Part shown: in pieces, positions 11,308 through 23,500 of the stretch | Numbering within the stretch: position 1 is the stretch's first letter | Layout of the letters: every line of letters begins with the position of its first letter | From: Balanoglossus misakiensis | Lineage: Eukaryota > Hemichordata | Reading direction: 5' to 3' | DNA: 64,000 nt | Assembly (NCBI GenBank): GCA_040954595.2 | Contig: CM082593.2 | Location: 9,238,001-9,302,000, forward strand | Position numbers and translations under genes: made by a program | Notes under the pieces: generated by a model | What the model was told of the DNA's origin: nothing | The model's input: the letters and a program-made list of their open reading frames with translations, nothing else | The model's database searches: none

Positions 11308-11856
11308 GGTATATATGTGTCAACAGTAACACACGGGTTCAGGGTAATGCAATACAGTGGCAGTCAAACACAGTGGCAAGATGTGTTGGCATCAAATACT
11401 ATGAAATGTTATGAGCGTGTGCACTGATATAGTGTGCAACTCTATCAAGTGTTTTTTCGATAGTCAGTATCAATAATAAGTGTCAATGATAAGTTCATAT
11501 AACTGCAGCAATACACATGTACAGCTATATCAGCACGAGGCAGTGCAGCCTTAATGCTATGTGTCAAAATGAAGCCTGTACAGCTTTAATGTACAGCAGG
11601 CAGTGTCAATAAAAAATGTTCAAACAAAAGTCTTGAGCCAGTTCGAATGACAATCTGTACCGCAGTGCCTGGACGTCCACGTCGAATGGTGCGTCTGCTG
11701 CTGCAATTGTCTTGGTACCGGTGCGTCAAGATCACCAATCAGCTATAATCTACCTTAGCACGATATCGGCGTAATAATACGCATTCACAGTCAGGGTAAT
11801 TACAAGTCTGTCCAGCGCTGTCGTCTGCTGTGGAGATGATGCAGAGAATCTTCGGA
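11308..11856 (-). other. Untranslated leader of the gypsy element
   Basis: About 550 bp between the primer-binding site and the gag ATG. No convincing coding frame was seen. It contains several short imperfect repeats around TGTACAGC and CAGTGTCAAT. A packaging signal would be expected here but cannot be recognised by eye. Confidence 0.6.
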
Positions 11857-11875
11857 AATCCTGCCGACTACGCCA
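11857..11875 (-). other. Primer-binding site, tRNA-Ser
   Basis: The plus strand reads AATCCTGCCGACTACGCCA, ending 2 bp before the LTR. This matches the 3' end (T arm, acceptor and CCA) of animal tRNA-Ser of the AGA/TGA type, so the minus-strand genomic RNA would pair with it over 19 nt. The 2-bp gap to the LTR is typical. The tRNA identity comes from memory of tRNA-Ser sequences. Confidence 0.85.
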
Positions 11876-11877
11876 AA

Positions 11878-12908
11878 TGTAACGCAGATATATTGGACAC
11901 GGACACAGCTGGATCCAATGCACGTTCTTTTTATTTCCGACTCCGCAGGGGGAATAGACACAAGCGTTGGATTGTTTACACTATGGGTTTTTAAGAAAGA
12001 CAAAAACACCTGAAGCAAAACAGAAGGAAAATCTGTATCAAAACCACTGTATCACAGAGCAGCATGTAGAGCGTGGCTTATTGTGAAACACTAACACACT
12101 GTGATATCAAGTCTCATAAATGGGAAATTACAATACAAGTCAAACATCAAGGAGATGCACTTTCCGGACAGGGAATGGGCAGGGCGCCCTCATGAGTCAG
12201 GTAGCGGTATATGACAATGCATAATAAACCCATGTATAAGCATACAGAAATCGTTTCCACTGTAAAATACTTCAAATACAATCATGAAAATACATTTCAC
12301 TGAAAGACAAACTCACCCCGACTGTGATAGGTAAGTCTTCAGAATAACAGCAACTCGTCTGAATCAACCATCTATCTCACCTAAGATCGTACAGTAAATG
12401 CAGTGTAAAGCACGGACACTTGCAATGACAGTACAAACTGCATAGCGTTTGTATAGAACTTTAACTCTATCAAAAACGATATAAACTCAGAACTGTGAAT
12501 ACTCTGAATTCATCAAGAGTGTCTCGAATCGATCAATAACGGTAAACAGCGAAATCGTCTCAAACATTAAACTGGGAAAGTTTGAATGTTTCATAATCGG
12601 CGATCATAGAAATGCACATCGTCTATGGACGCTATGTATAAGAATAGAGGAAAATTCAACAGTGTACAGAAAACTGTTAATAACTCTGGAAATCATCGGA
12701 GATAACTCACAAAAGGTATATCAGACTCAAGATAAACATCTTACCAATGATATCTGCTATTTGATTAAACTCTGATGGCATCTGACCACGGTGGATGGCT
12801 CAGATAGGAAAGTAAAAGATGGAGCTTCAACTCCAATAGAAATCAAAATGGCGGCTGAACACATGGAAAACAAATGCGCATGCGCGTGTATGTTTTGCAC
12901 ACGTCACA
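11878..12908 (-). repeat. 5' LTR of the gypsy element (coding orientation)
   Basis: 1031-bp LTR that drives transcription on the minus strand. It looks identical to 4644-5674. In the first 70 bp of U3 (plus 12840-12908) there is a CRE-like TGACGTG, an NRF1-like TGCGCATGCGCG (12875-12886) and a YY1-like CCGCCATTTT (12845-12856). The polyadenylation signal is at 11930-11935. Confidence 0.95.
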
Positions 12909-13856
12909 TTTGCATCAGGGTAAATGGCGAGGCAAGGTTGATTATGCATCAGGGTAGATAGTGATGCAAGCTCTGCACTTTGACATGGGTATAAAATGCC
13001 TACAGGGGGATTTAAGGTTGTCTGTAAATCCCTGGGTTAATACGTGGCGGAAAGCACTGTACTTTGACATTGCATATGCAATGGTGACATTGAATGCGAT
13101 TCTTTGCATTAGGGCAAATGGCGAAGCAAGCTCAATGATGCATCAGAGTAGATGGTGATGCAAACTCTGCACTTTCACATGGGTATTTAATGTTAAATGT
13201 AAATCCATAGGTTAATACGTGGCCAAAAGCACTCTAATTTGACATTGCTAATGCAACGATGACATTGAATCTGATTCTTTGCATCTGGGCAAATGGCGAA
13301 GCAAGGTTGATGATGCATCAGGGTAGATAGTTATGCAATCACTTCACTTTGACATGGGTATTAAATGCATATGGGGATTTCAAGTTGATGATAAATCCCT
13401 GGGTTAATACGTGTCCAAAAGTACTGTACTTTGACATTGCTAATGCAACGATGACATTGAATCTGATTCTTTGCATCAGGGCAAATGGCGAAGCAAGGTT
13501 GATGATGCATCAGGGTAGACAGTGATGCAATCACTTCACTTTGACATGGGTATTAAATGCATATGGGGATTTCAAGTTGATGATAAATCCCTGGGTTAAT
13601 ACGTGTCCAAAAGCACTGTACTTTGACATTGCTAATGTAACGATGACATTGAATCTGATTCTTTGCATCAGGGTAAATGGCAAAGCAAGGTTGATGATGC
13701 ATCAGGGTAGATAGTGATGCAAGCTCTGCACTTTGACATGGGTATAAAATGCCTACAGGGGGATTTAAAGTTGTCTGTAAATCCCTGGGTTAATACGTGG
13801 CTGAAAGCACTGTACTTTGACATTGCATATGCAATGGTGACATTGAATGGGATTCT
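12909..13856. repeat. Satellite array, segment 2
   Basis: Continuation of the same satellite immediately after the retrotransposon, starting with the duplicated TTTG and the expected CATCAGGGTAAATGGCG. It matches 25549-26496 almost base for base (offset 12640), including the private GATTATGCATC and AAGGTTGTCTG variants. Confidence 0.94.
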
Positions 13857-14506
13857 TTGCATGAGAAGCTGAGATTTTGAACTTTTGTTTGAGTTGCAAA
13901 TATTATTGATCCCCGGAAATGGTGGCGATTTTGGGTGAAAAAAAACATTTTTTGATATTATGTCATGAAATTTAAAATAGGTAAAAAAGTTGACCATGCA
14001 TCATGCATCTTAATATGTCATTCGAAACTAAAGTACACATGCAAAAAAACGCTAATTTTGTTTTGCGTTATCTGCTTCCATTGAGGAGTAACAGCGTTTG
14101 AAAGTTAGATTTTCTGAAAATTTGATCAAATTCACGGTGAGTTGTATTGAATCAGAGTTTATTCCCGCCAGGGACACTTTATCGACAAACAAAACTAGCG
14201 TTTTGTTGGATGGGTCATACACAATTCCCCGTCAAAATTTGAGCAAATTCGGCCAATGCAGGGCGAAGCTATTTTAGTCCGAAGTTGTCAAAAGCAGCGA
14301 AAATGCAAACCGAGAAAAACGGCCATTTGCATTGTTGACACCTATTTGTTAAGCTGTGAACTCATTCAGAAAAGTGGTATTTGGGGGTGATTGTGCACCA
14401 TTTCCGCCAAGACGTATTAGTCAGGATGTGGGTGAGTATTAGGCCTACCGATTTATGTAAAAAAGTAAAATTTGGCAAAAATCACAACTTTTCATGCAAT
14501 GCCACC
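13857..14506. mobile_element. TTAA-associated MITE, left end truncated (copy 1)
   Basis: 650 bp of non-satellite sequence inside the array. The left end (GCATGAGAAGCTGAGATTTT) and the inverted right end (GCATGAAAAGTTGTGATTTT) match at 17 of 20 positions, so they form terminal inverted repeats. The right end continues outward to GGTGGCA and then meets TTAA (14507-14510), which is a normal TTAA of the short satellite monomer. This suggests a TTAA-targeting element (piggyBac- or Kolobok-like). On the left the outer TIR and about 84 bp of satellite are missing, and the join falls in a shared TTGCAT. No coding frame. Confidence 0.75.
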
Positions 14507-17500
14507 TTAATGTTAAATGTAAATCCATAGGTTAATACGTGGCCAAAAGCACTCTAATTTGACATTGCTAATGCAACGATGACATTGAATCTGATTCTTT
14601 GCATCAGGGCAAATGGCGAAGCAAGGTTGATGATGCATCAGGATAGATAGTGATGCAATCACTTCACTTTGACATGGGTATTAAATGCATATGGGGATTT
14701 CAAGTTGATGATAAATCCCTGGGTTAATACGTGTCCAAAAGCACTGTACTTTGACATTGCTAATGTAACGATGACATTGAATCTGATTCTTTGCATCAGG
14801 GTAAATGGCGTAGCAAGCTTTATGATGCATCAGGGTAGATAGTGAAGCAAACACTTCACTTTGACATGGGTATTAAATGCATATGGGGATTTCAGGTTGT
14901 TGAAAAATCTGTGGGTTAATACGTGTCCAAAAGCATTGTACTTTGACATTGCTAATGCAATGATGACATTGAATCTGATTCTTTGCATCAGGGTAAATGG
15001 CGTAGTAAGCTTTATGATGCATCAGGGTAGATAGTGATGCAAGCTGTGCACTTTGACATGGGTATAAAATGCCTACAGGGGGATTTAAAGTTGTCTGTAA
15101 ATCCCTGGGTTAATACGTGGCGGAAAGCACTGTACTTTGACATTGCATATGCAATGGTGACATTGAATGGGATTCTTTGCATTAGGGCAAATGGCGAAGC
15201 AAGCTAAATGATGCATCAGAGTAGATGGTGACGAAACTCTGCACTTTCACATGGGTATTTAATGTTAAATGTAAATCCATAGGTTAATACTTGGCCAAAA
15301 GCACTCTAATTTGACATTGCTAATGCAACGATCACATTGAATCTGATTCTTTGCATCAGGGCAAATGGCGAAGCAAGGTTGATGATGCATCAGGGTAGAT
15401 AGTGATGCAATCACTTCACTTTGACATGGGTATTAAATGAATATGGGGATTTCAAGTTGATGATAAATCCCTGGGTTAATACGTGTCCAAAAGCACTGTA
15501 CTTTGACATTGCTAATGTAACGATGACATTGAATCTGATTCTTTGCATCAGGGCAAATGGCGAAGCAAGGTTGATGATGCATCAGGATAGATAGTGATGC
15601 AATCACTTCACTTTGACATGGGTATTAAATGCATATGGGGATTTCAAGTTGATGATAAATCCCTGGGTTAATACGTGTCCAAAAGCACTGTACTTTGACA
15701 TTGCTAATGTAACGATGACATTGAATCTGATTCTTTGCATCAGGGTAAATGGCGTAGCAAGCTTTATGATGCATCAGGGTAGATAGTGATGCAAACACTT
15801 CACTTTGACATGGGTATTAAATGCATATGGGGATTTCAGGTTGTTGAAAATTCTGTGGGTTAATACGTGTCCAAAAGCATTGTACTTTGACATTGCTAAT
15901 GCAATGATGACATTGAATCTGATTCTTTGCATCAGGGTAAATGGCGTAGTAAGCTTTATGATGCATCAGGGTAGATAGTGATGCAAGCTCTGCACTTTGA
16001 CATGGGTATAAAATGCCTACAGGGGGATTTAAAGTTGTCTGTAAATCCCTGGGTTAATACGTGGCGGAAAGCACTGTACTGTGACATTGCATATGCAATG
16101 GTGACATTGAATGGGATTCTTTGCATTAGGGCAAATGGCGAAGCAAGCTCAATGATGCATCAGAGTAGATGGTGATGCAAACTCTGCACTTTCACATGGG
16201 TATTTAATGTTAAATGTAAATCCATAGGTTAATACGTGGCCAAAAGCACTCTAATTTGACATTGCTAATGCCACGATCACATTGAATCTGATTCTTTGCA
16301 TCAGGGCAAATGGCGAAGCAAGGTTGATGATGCATCAGGGTAGATAGTGATGCAATCACTTCACTTTGACATGGGTATTAAATGAATATGGGGATTTCAA
16401 GTTGATGATAAATCCCTGGGTTAATACGTGTCCAAAAGCACTGTACTTTGATATTGCTAATGTAACGATGACATTGAATCTGATTCTTTGCATCAGGGTA
16501 AATGGCGTAGCAAGCTTTATGATGCATCAGGGTAGATAGTGATGCAAACACTTCACTTTCACATGGGTATTAAATGCATATGGGGATTTCAGGTTGTTGA
16601 AAAATCTGTGGGTTAATACGTGGCGGAAAGCACTGTACTTCGATATTGCATATGCAATGGTGACATTGAATGGGATTGTTTGCATTAGGGCAAATGGCGA
16701 AGCAAGCTCAATGATGCATCAGAGTAGATGGTGATGCAAACTCTGCACTTTCACATGGGTATTTAATGTTAAATGTAAATCCATAGGTTAATACGTGGCC
16801 AAAAGCACTCTAATTTGACATTGCTAATGCAACGATCACATTGAATCTGATTCTTTGCATCAGGGCAAATGGCGAAGCAAGGTTGATGATGCATCAGGGT
16901 AGATAGTGATGCAATCACTTCACTTTGACATGGGTATTAAATGCATATGGGGATTTCAAGTTGATGATAAATCCCTGGGTTAATACGTGTCCAAAAGCAC
17001 TGTACTTTGACATTGCTAATGTAACGATGACATTGAATCTGATTCTTTGCATCAGGGTAAATGGCGTAGCAAGCTTTATGATGCATCAGGGTAGATAGTG
17101 ATGCAAACACTTCACTTTGACATGGGTATTAAATGCATATGGGGATTTCAAGTTGATGAAAAATCAGTGGGTCAATACGTGTCCAAAAGCACTGTACTTT
17201 GACATTGCTAATGCAATGATGACATTGAATCTGTTTCTTTGCATCAGGGTAAATGGCGTAGCAAGCTTTATGATGCATCAGGGTAGATAGTGATGCAAAC
17301 ACTTCACTTTGACATGGGTATAAAATGCCTACAGGGGGATTTAAAGTTGTCTGTAAATCCCTGGGTTAATACGTGTCCAAAAGCACTGTACTTTGACATT
17401 GCTAATGCAACGATGACATTGAATCTGATTCTTTGCATCAGGGTAAATGGTGAAGCAAGGTTGATGATGCATCAGGGTAGATAGTGATGCAAGCTCTGCA

Positions 17501-20500
17501 CTTTGACATGGGTATAAAATGCCTACAGGGGGATTTAAAGTTGTCTGTAAATCCCTGGGTTAATACGTGGCGGAAAGCACTGTACTTTGACATTGCATAT
17601 GCAATGGTGACATTGAATGGGATTCTTTGCATTAGGGCAAATGGCGAAGCAAGCTCAATGATGCATCAGAGTAGATGGTGATGCAAACTCTGCACTTTCA
17701 CATGGGTATTTAATGTTAAATGTAAATCCATAGGTTAATACGTGGCCAAAAGCACTCTAATTTGACATTGCTAATGGAACGATGACATTGAATCTGATTC
17801 TTTGCATCTGGGCAAATGGCGAAGCAAGGTTGATGATGCATCAGGGTAGATAGTTATGCAATCACTTCACTTTGACATGGGTATTAAATGCATATGGGGA
17901 TTTCAAGTTGATGATAAATCCCTGGGTTAATACGTGTCCAAAAGTACTGTACTTTGACATTGCTAATGTAACGATGACATTGAATCTGATTCTTTGCATC
18001 AGGGCAAATGGCGAAGCAAGGTTGATGATGCATCAGGGTAGACAGTGATGCAATCACTTCACTTTGACATGGGTATTAAATGCATATGGGGATTTCAAGT
18101 TGATGATAAATCCCTGGGTTAATACGTGTCCAAAAGCACTGTACTTTGACATTGCTAATGTAACGATGACATTGAATATGATTCTTTGCATCAGGGTAAA
18201 TGGCGTAGCAAGCTTTATGATGCATCAGGGTAGATAGTGATACAAACACTTCACTTTGACATGGGTATTAAATGCATATGGGGATTTCAGGTTGTTGAAA
18301 AATCTGTGGGTTAATACGTGTCGAAAAGCACTGTACTTTGACATTGCTAATGCAATGATGACATTGAATCTGATTCTTTGCATCAGGGTAAATGGCATAG
18401 CAAGCTTTATGATGCATCAGGGTAGATAGTGATGCAAACACTTCACTTTGACATGGGTATAAAATGCCTACAGGGGGATTTAAAGTTGTCTGTAAATCCC
18501 TGGGTTAATACGTGTCCAAAAGCACTGTACTTTGACATTGCTAATGCAACGATGACATTGAATCTGATTCTTTGCATCAGGGTAAATGGCGAAGCAAGGT
18601 TGATGATGCATCAGGGTAGATAGTGATGCAAGCTCTGCACTTTGACATGGGTATAAAATGCCTACTGGGGGATTTAAAGTTGTCTGTAAATCCCTGGGTT
18701 AATACGTGGCGGAAAGCACTGTACTTTGACATTGCATATGCAATGGTGACATTGAATGGGATTCTTTGCATTAGGGCAAATGGCGAAGCAAGCTCAATGA
18801 TGCATCAGAGTAGATGGTGATGCAAACTCTGCACTTTCACATGGGTATTTAATGTTAAATGTAAATCCATAGGTTAATACGTGGCCAAAAGCACTCTAAT
18901 TTGACATTGCTAATGCAACGATGACATTGAATCTGATTCTTTGCATCAGGGCAAATGGCGAAGCAAGGTTGATGATGCATCAGGATAGATAGTGATGCAA
19001 TCACTTCACTTTGACATGGGTTTTAAATGCATATGGGGATTTCAAGTTGATGATAAATCCCTGGGTTAATACGTGTCCAAAAGCACTGTACTTTGACATT
19101 GCTAATGTAACGATGACATTGAATCTGATTCTTTGCATCAGGGTAAATGGCGTAGCAAGCTTTATGATGCATCAGGGTAGATAGTGATGCAAACACTTCA
19201 CTTTGACATGGGTATTAAATGCATATGGGGATTTCAGGTTGTTGAAAATTCTGTGGGTTAAAACGTGTCCAAAAGCATTGTACTTTGACATTGCTAATGC
19301 AATGATGACATTGAATCTGATTCTTTGCATCAGGGTAAATGGCGTAGTAAGCTTTATGATGCATCAGGGTAGATAGTGATGCAAGCTCTGCACTTTGACA
19401 TGGGTATAAAATGCCTACAGGGGGATTTAAAGTTGTCTGTAAATCCCTAGGTTAATACCTGGCGGAAAGCACTGTACTTTGACATTGCATATGCAATGGT
19501 GACATTGAATGGGATTCTTTGCATTAGGGCAAATGGCAAAGCAAGCTCAATGATGCATCAGAGTAGATGGTGATGCAAACTCTGCACTTTCACATGGGTA
19601 TTTAATGTTAAATGTAAATCCATAGGTTAATACGTGGCCAAAAGCACTCTAATTTGACATTGCTAATGCAACGATGACATTGAATCTGATTCTTTGCATC
19701 AGGGCAAATGGCGAAGCAAGGTTGATGATGCATCAGGATAGATAGTGATGCAATCACTTCACTTTGACATGGGTTTTAAATGCATATGGGGATTTCAAGT
19801 TGATGATAAATCCCTGGGTTAATACGTGTCCAAAAGCACTGTACTTTGACATTGCTAATGTAACGATGACATTGAATCTGATTCTTTGCATCAGGGTAAA
19901 TGGCGTAGCAAGCTTTATGATGCATCAGGGTAGATAGTGATGCAAACACTTCACTTTGACATGGGTATTAAATGCATATGGGGATTTCAGGTTGTTGAAA
20001 ATTCTGTGGGTTAAAACGTGTCCAAAAGCATTGTACTTTGACATTGCTAATGCAATGATGACATTGAATCTGATTCTTTGCATCAGGGTAAATGGCGTAG
20101 TAAGCTTTATGATGCATCAGGGTAGATAGTGATGCAAGCTCTGCACTTTGACATGGGTATAAAATGCCTACAGGGGGATTTAAAGTTGTCTGTAAATCCC
20201 TGGGTTAATCCGTGGCGGAAAGCACTGTACTTTGACATTGCATATGCAATGGTGACATTGAATGGGATTCTTTGCATTAGGGCAAATGGCGAAGCAAGCT
20301 CAATGATGCATCAGAGTAGATGGTGATGCAAACTCTGCACTTTCACATGGGTATTTATTAAATGTAAATCCATAGGTTAATACGTGGCCAAAAGCACTCT
20401 AATTTGACATTGCTAATGCAACGATCACATTGAATCTGATTCTTTGCATCAGGGCAAATGGCGAAGCAAGGTTGATGATGCATCAGGGTAGATAGTGATG

Positions 20501-23500
20501 CAATCACTTCACTTTGACATGGGTATTAAATGAATATGGGGATTTCAAGTTGATGATAAATCCCTGGGTTAATACGTGTCCAAAAGCACTGTACTTTGAT
20601 ATTGCTAATGTAACGATGACATTGAATCTGATTCTTTGCATCAGGGTAAATGGCGTAGCAAGCTTTATGATGCATCAGGGTAGATAGTGATGCAAACACT
20701 TCACTTTCACATGGGTATTAAATGCATATGGGGATTTCAGGTTGTTGAAAAATCTGTGGGTTAATACGTGGCGGAAAGCACTGTACTTCGATATTGCATA
20801 TGCAATGGTGACATTGAATGGGATTGTTTGCATTAGGGCAAATGGCGAAGCAAGCTCAATGATGCATCAGAGTAGATGGTGATGCAAACTCTGCACTTTC
20901 ACATGGGTATTTAATGTTAAATGTAAATCCATAGGTTAATACGTGGCCAAAAGCACTCTAATTTGACATTTCTAATGAAACGATGACATTGAATCTGATT
21001 CTCTGCATCAGGGCAAATGGCGAAGCAAGGTTGATGATGCATCAGGGTAGATAGTGATGCAATCACTTCACTTTGACATTGGTATTAAATGCATATGGGG
21101 ATTTCAAGTTGATGATAAATCCCTGGGTTAATACGTGTCCAAAAGCACTGTACTTTGGCATTGCTAATGCAACGATGACATTGAATCTGATTCTTTGCAT
21201 CAGGGTATATGGCGTAGCAAGCTTTATGATGCATCAGGGTAGATAGTGATGCAAACACTTCACTTTGACATGGGTATTAAATGTATATGGGGATTTCAGG
21301 TTGTTGAAAAATCTGTGGGTTAATACGTGTCCAAAAGCACTGTACTTTGACATTGCTAATGCAACGATGACATTGAATCTGATTCTTTGCATCAGGGTAA
21401 ATGGCGTAGCAAGCTTTATGACGCATCAGGGTAGATAGTGATGCAAACACTTCACTTTGACATGGGTATAAAATGCCTACAGGGGGATTTAAAGTTGTCT
21501 GTAAATCCCTGGGTTAATACGTGGCTGAAAGCACTGTACTTTGACATTGCATATGCAATGGTGACATTGAATGGGATTCTTTGCATTAGGGCAAATGGCG
21601 AAGCAAGCTCAATGATGCATCAGAGTAGATGGTGATGCAAACTCTGCACTTTCACATGGGTATTTAATGTTAAATGTAAATCCATAGGTTAATACGTGGC
21701 CAAAAGCACTCTAATTTGACATTGCTAATGCAACGATGACATTGAATCTGATTCTTTGCATCTGGGCAAATGGCGAAGCAAGGTTGGTGATGCATCAGGG
21801 TAGATAGTGATGCAATCACTTCACTTTGACATGGGTATTAAATGCATATGGGGATTTCAAGTTGATGATAAATCCCTGGGTTAATACGTGTCCAAAAGCA
21901 CTGTACTTTGACATTGCTAATGTAACGATGACATTGAATCTGATTCTTTGCATCAGGGTAAATGGCGTAGCAAGCTTTATGATGCATCAGGGTAGATAGT
22001 GATGCAAACACTTCACTTTGACATGGGTATTAAATGCATATGGGGATTTCAGGTTGTTGAAAAATCTGTGGGTTAATACGTGTCGAAAAGCACTGTACTT
22101 TGACATTGCTAATGCAATGATGACATTGAATCTGATTCTTTGCATCAGGGTAAATGGCGAAGCAAGGTTGATTATGCATCAGGGTAGATAGTGATACAAG
22201 CCCTTCACTTTGACATGTGTATAAAATGCCTACAGGGGGATTTAAAGTTGTCTGTAAATCCCTGGGTTAATACGTGTCTAAAAGCACTGTACTTTGACAT
22301 TGCTAATGCAACGATGACATTGAATCTGATTCTTTGCATCAGGGTAAATGGCGAAGCAAGGTTGATTATGCATCAGGGTAGATAGTGATGCAAGCTCTGC
22401 ACTTTGACATGGGTATAAAATGCCTACAGGGGGATTTAAAGTTGTCTGTAAATCCCTGGGTTAATATGTGGCGGAAAGCACTGTACTTTGACATTGCATA
22501 TGCAATGGTGACATTGAATGGGATTCTTTGCATTAGGGCAAATGGCGAAGCAAGCTCAATTATGCATCAGAGTAGATGGTGATGCAAACTCTGCAATTTC
22601 ACATGGGTATTTAATGTTAAATGTAAATCCATAGGTTAATACGTGGCCAAAAGCACTCTAATTTGACATTGCTAATGCAACGATGACATTGAATCTGATT
22701 CTTTGCATCAGGGTAAATGGCGTAGCAAGCTTTATGATGCATCAGGGTAGATAGTGATGCAAACACTTCACTTTGTCATGGGTATTAAATGCATATGGGG
22801 ATTTCAGGTTGTTGAAAAATCTGTGGGTTAATACGTGTCCAAAAGCACTGTACTTTGACATTGCTAATGCAACGATGACATTGAATCTGATTCTTTGCAT
22901 CAGGGTAAATGGCGTAGCAAGCTTTATGACGCATCAGGGTAGATAGTGATGCAAACACTTCACTTTGACATGGGTATAAAAAGCATACAGGGGGATTTAA
23001 AGTTGTCTGTAAATCCCTGGGTTAATACGTGTCCAAAAACACTGTACTTTGACATTGCTAATGCAGTGATGACATTGAATCTGATTCTTTGCATCAGGGT
23101 AAATGGCAAAGCAAGGTTGATGATGCATCAGGGTAGATAGTGATGCAAGCTCTGCACTTTGACATGGGTATAAAATGCCTACAGGGGGATTTAAAGTTGT
23201 CTGTAAATCCCTGGGTTAATACGTGGCTGAAAGCACTGTACTTTGACATTGCATATGCAATGGTGACATTGAATGGGATTCTTTGCATTAGGGCAAATGG
23301 CGAAGCAAGCTCAATGATGCATCAGAGTAGATGGTGATGCAAACTCTGCACTTTCACATGGGTATTTAATGTTAAATGTAAATCCATAGGTTAATACGTG
23401 GCCAAAAGCACTCTAATTTGACATTGCTAATGCAACGATGACATTGAATCTGATTCTTTGCATCAGGGCAAATGGCGAAGCAAGGTTGATGATGCATCAG

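Larger units (their letters stand above)
4644..12908 (-). mobile_element. Full-length Ty3/gypsy LTR retrotransposon inserted in satellite
   Basis: An 8265-bp element with two 1031-bp LTRs that start TG and end CA. It is flanked by a 4-bp target duplication TTTG (4640-4643 and 12909-12912), and coding runs on the minus strand. Order in the coding direction: LTR (11878-12908), tRNA-Ser primer site, leader, gag, -1 frameshift site, pol (protease, reverse transcriptase, RNase H, integrase), short purine tract, LTR (4644-5674). That integrase follows RNase H places it in Ty3/gypsy (Metaviridae) rather than Ty1/copia. No envelope frame is present between pol and the 3' LTR. Intact frames, visually identical LTRs and an empty copy of the target at 25549-25552 indicate a recent insertion. 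The clade was not determined. Confidence 0.96.
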
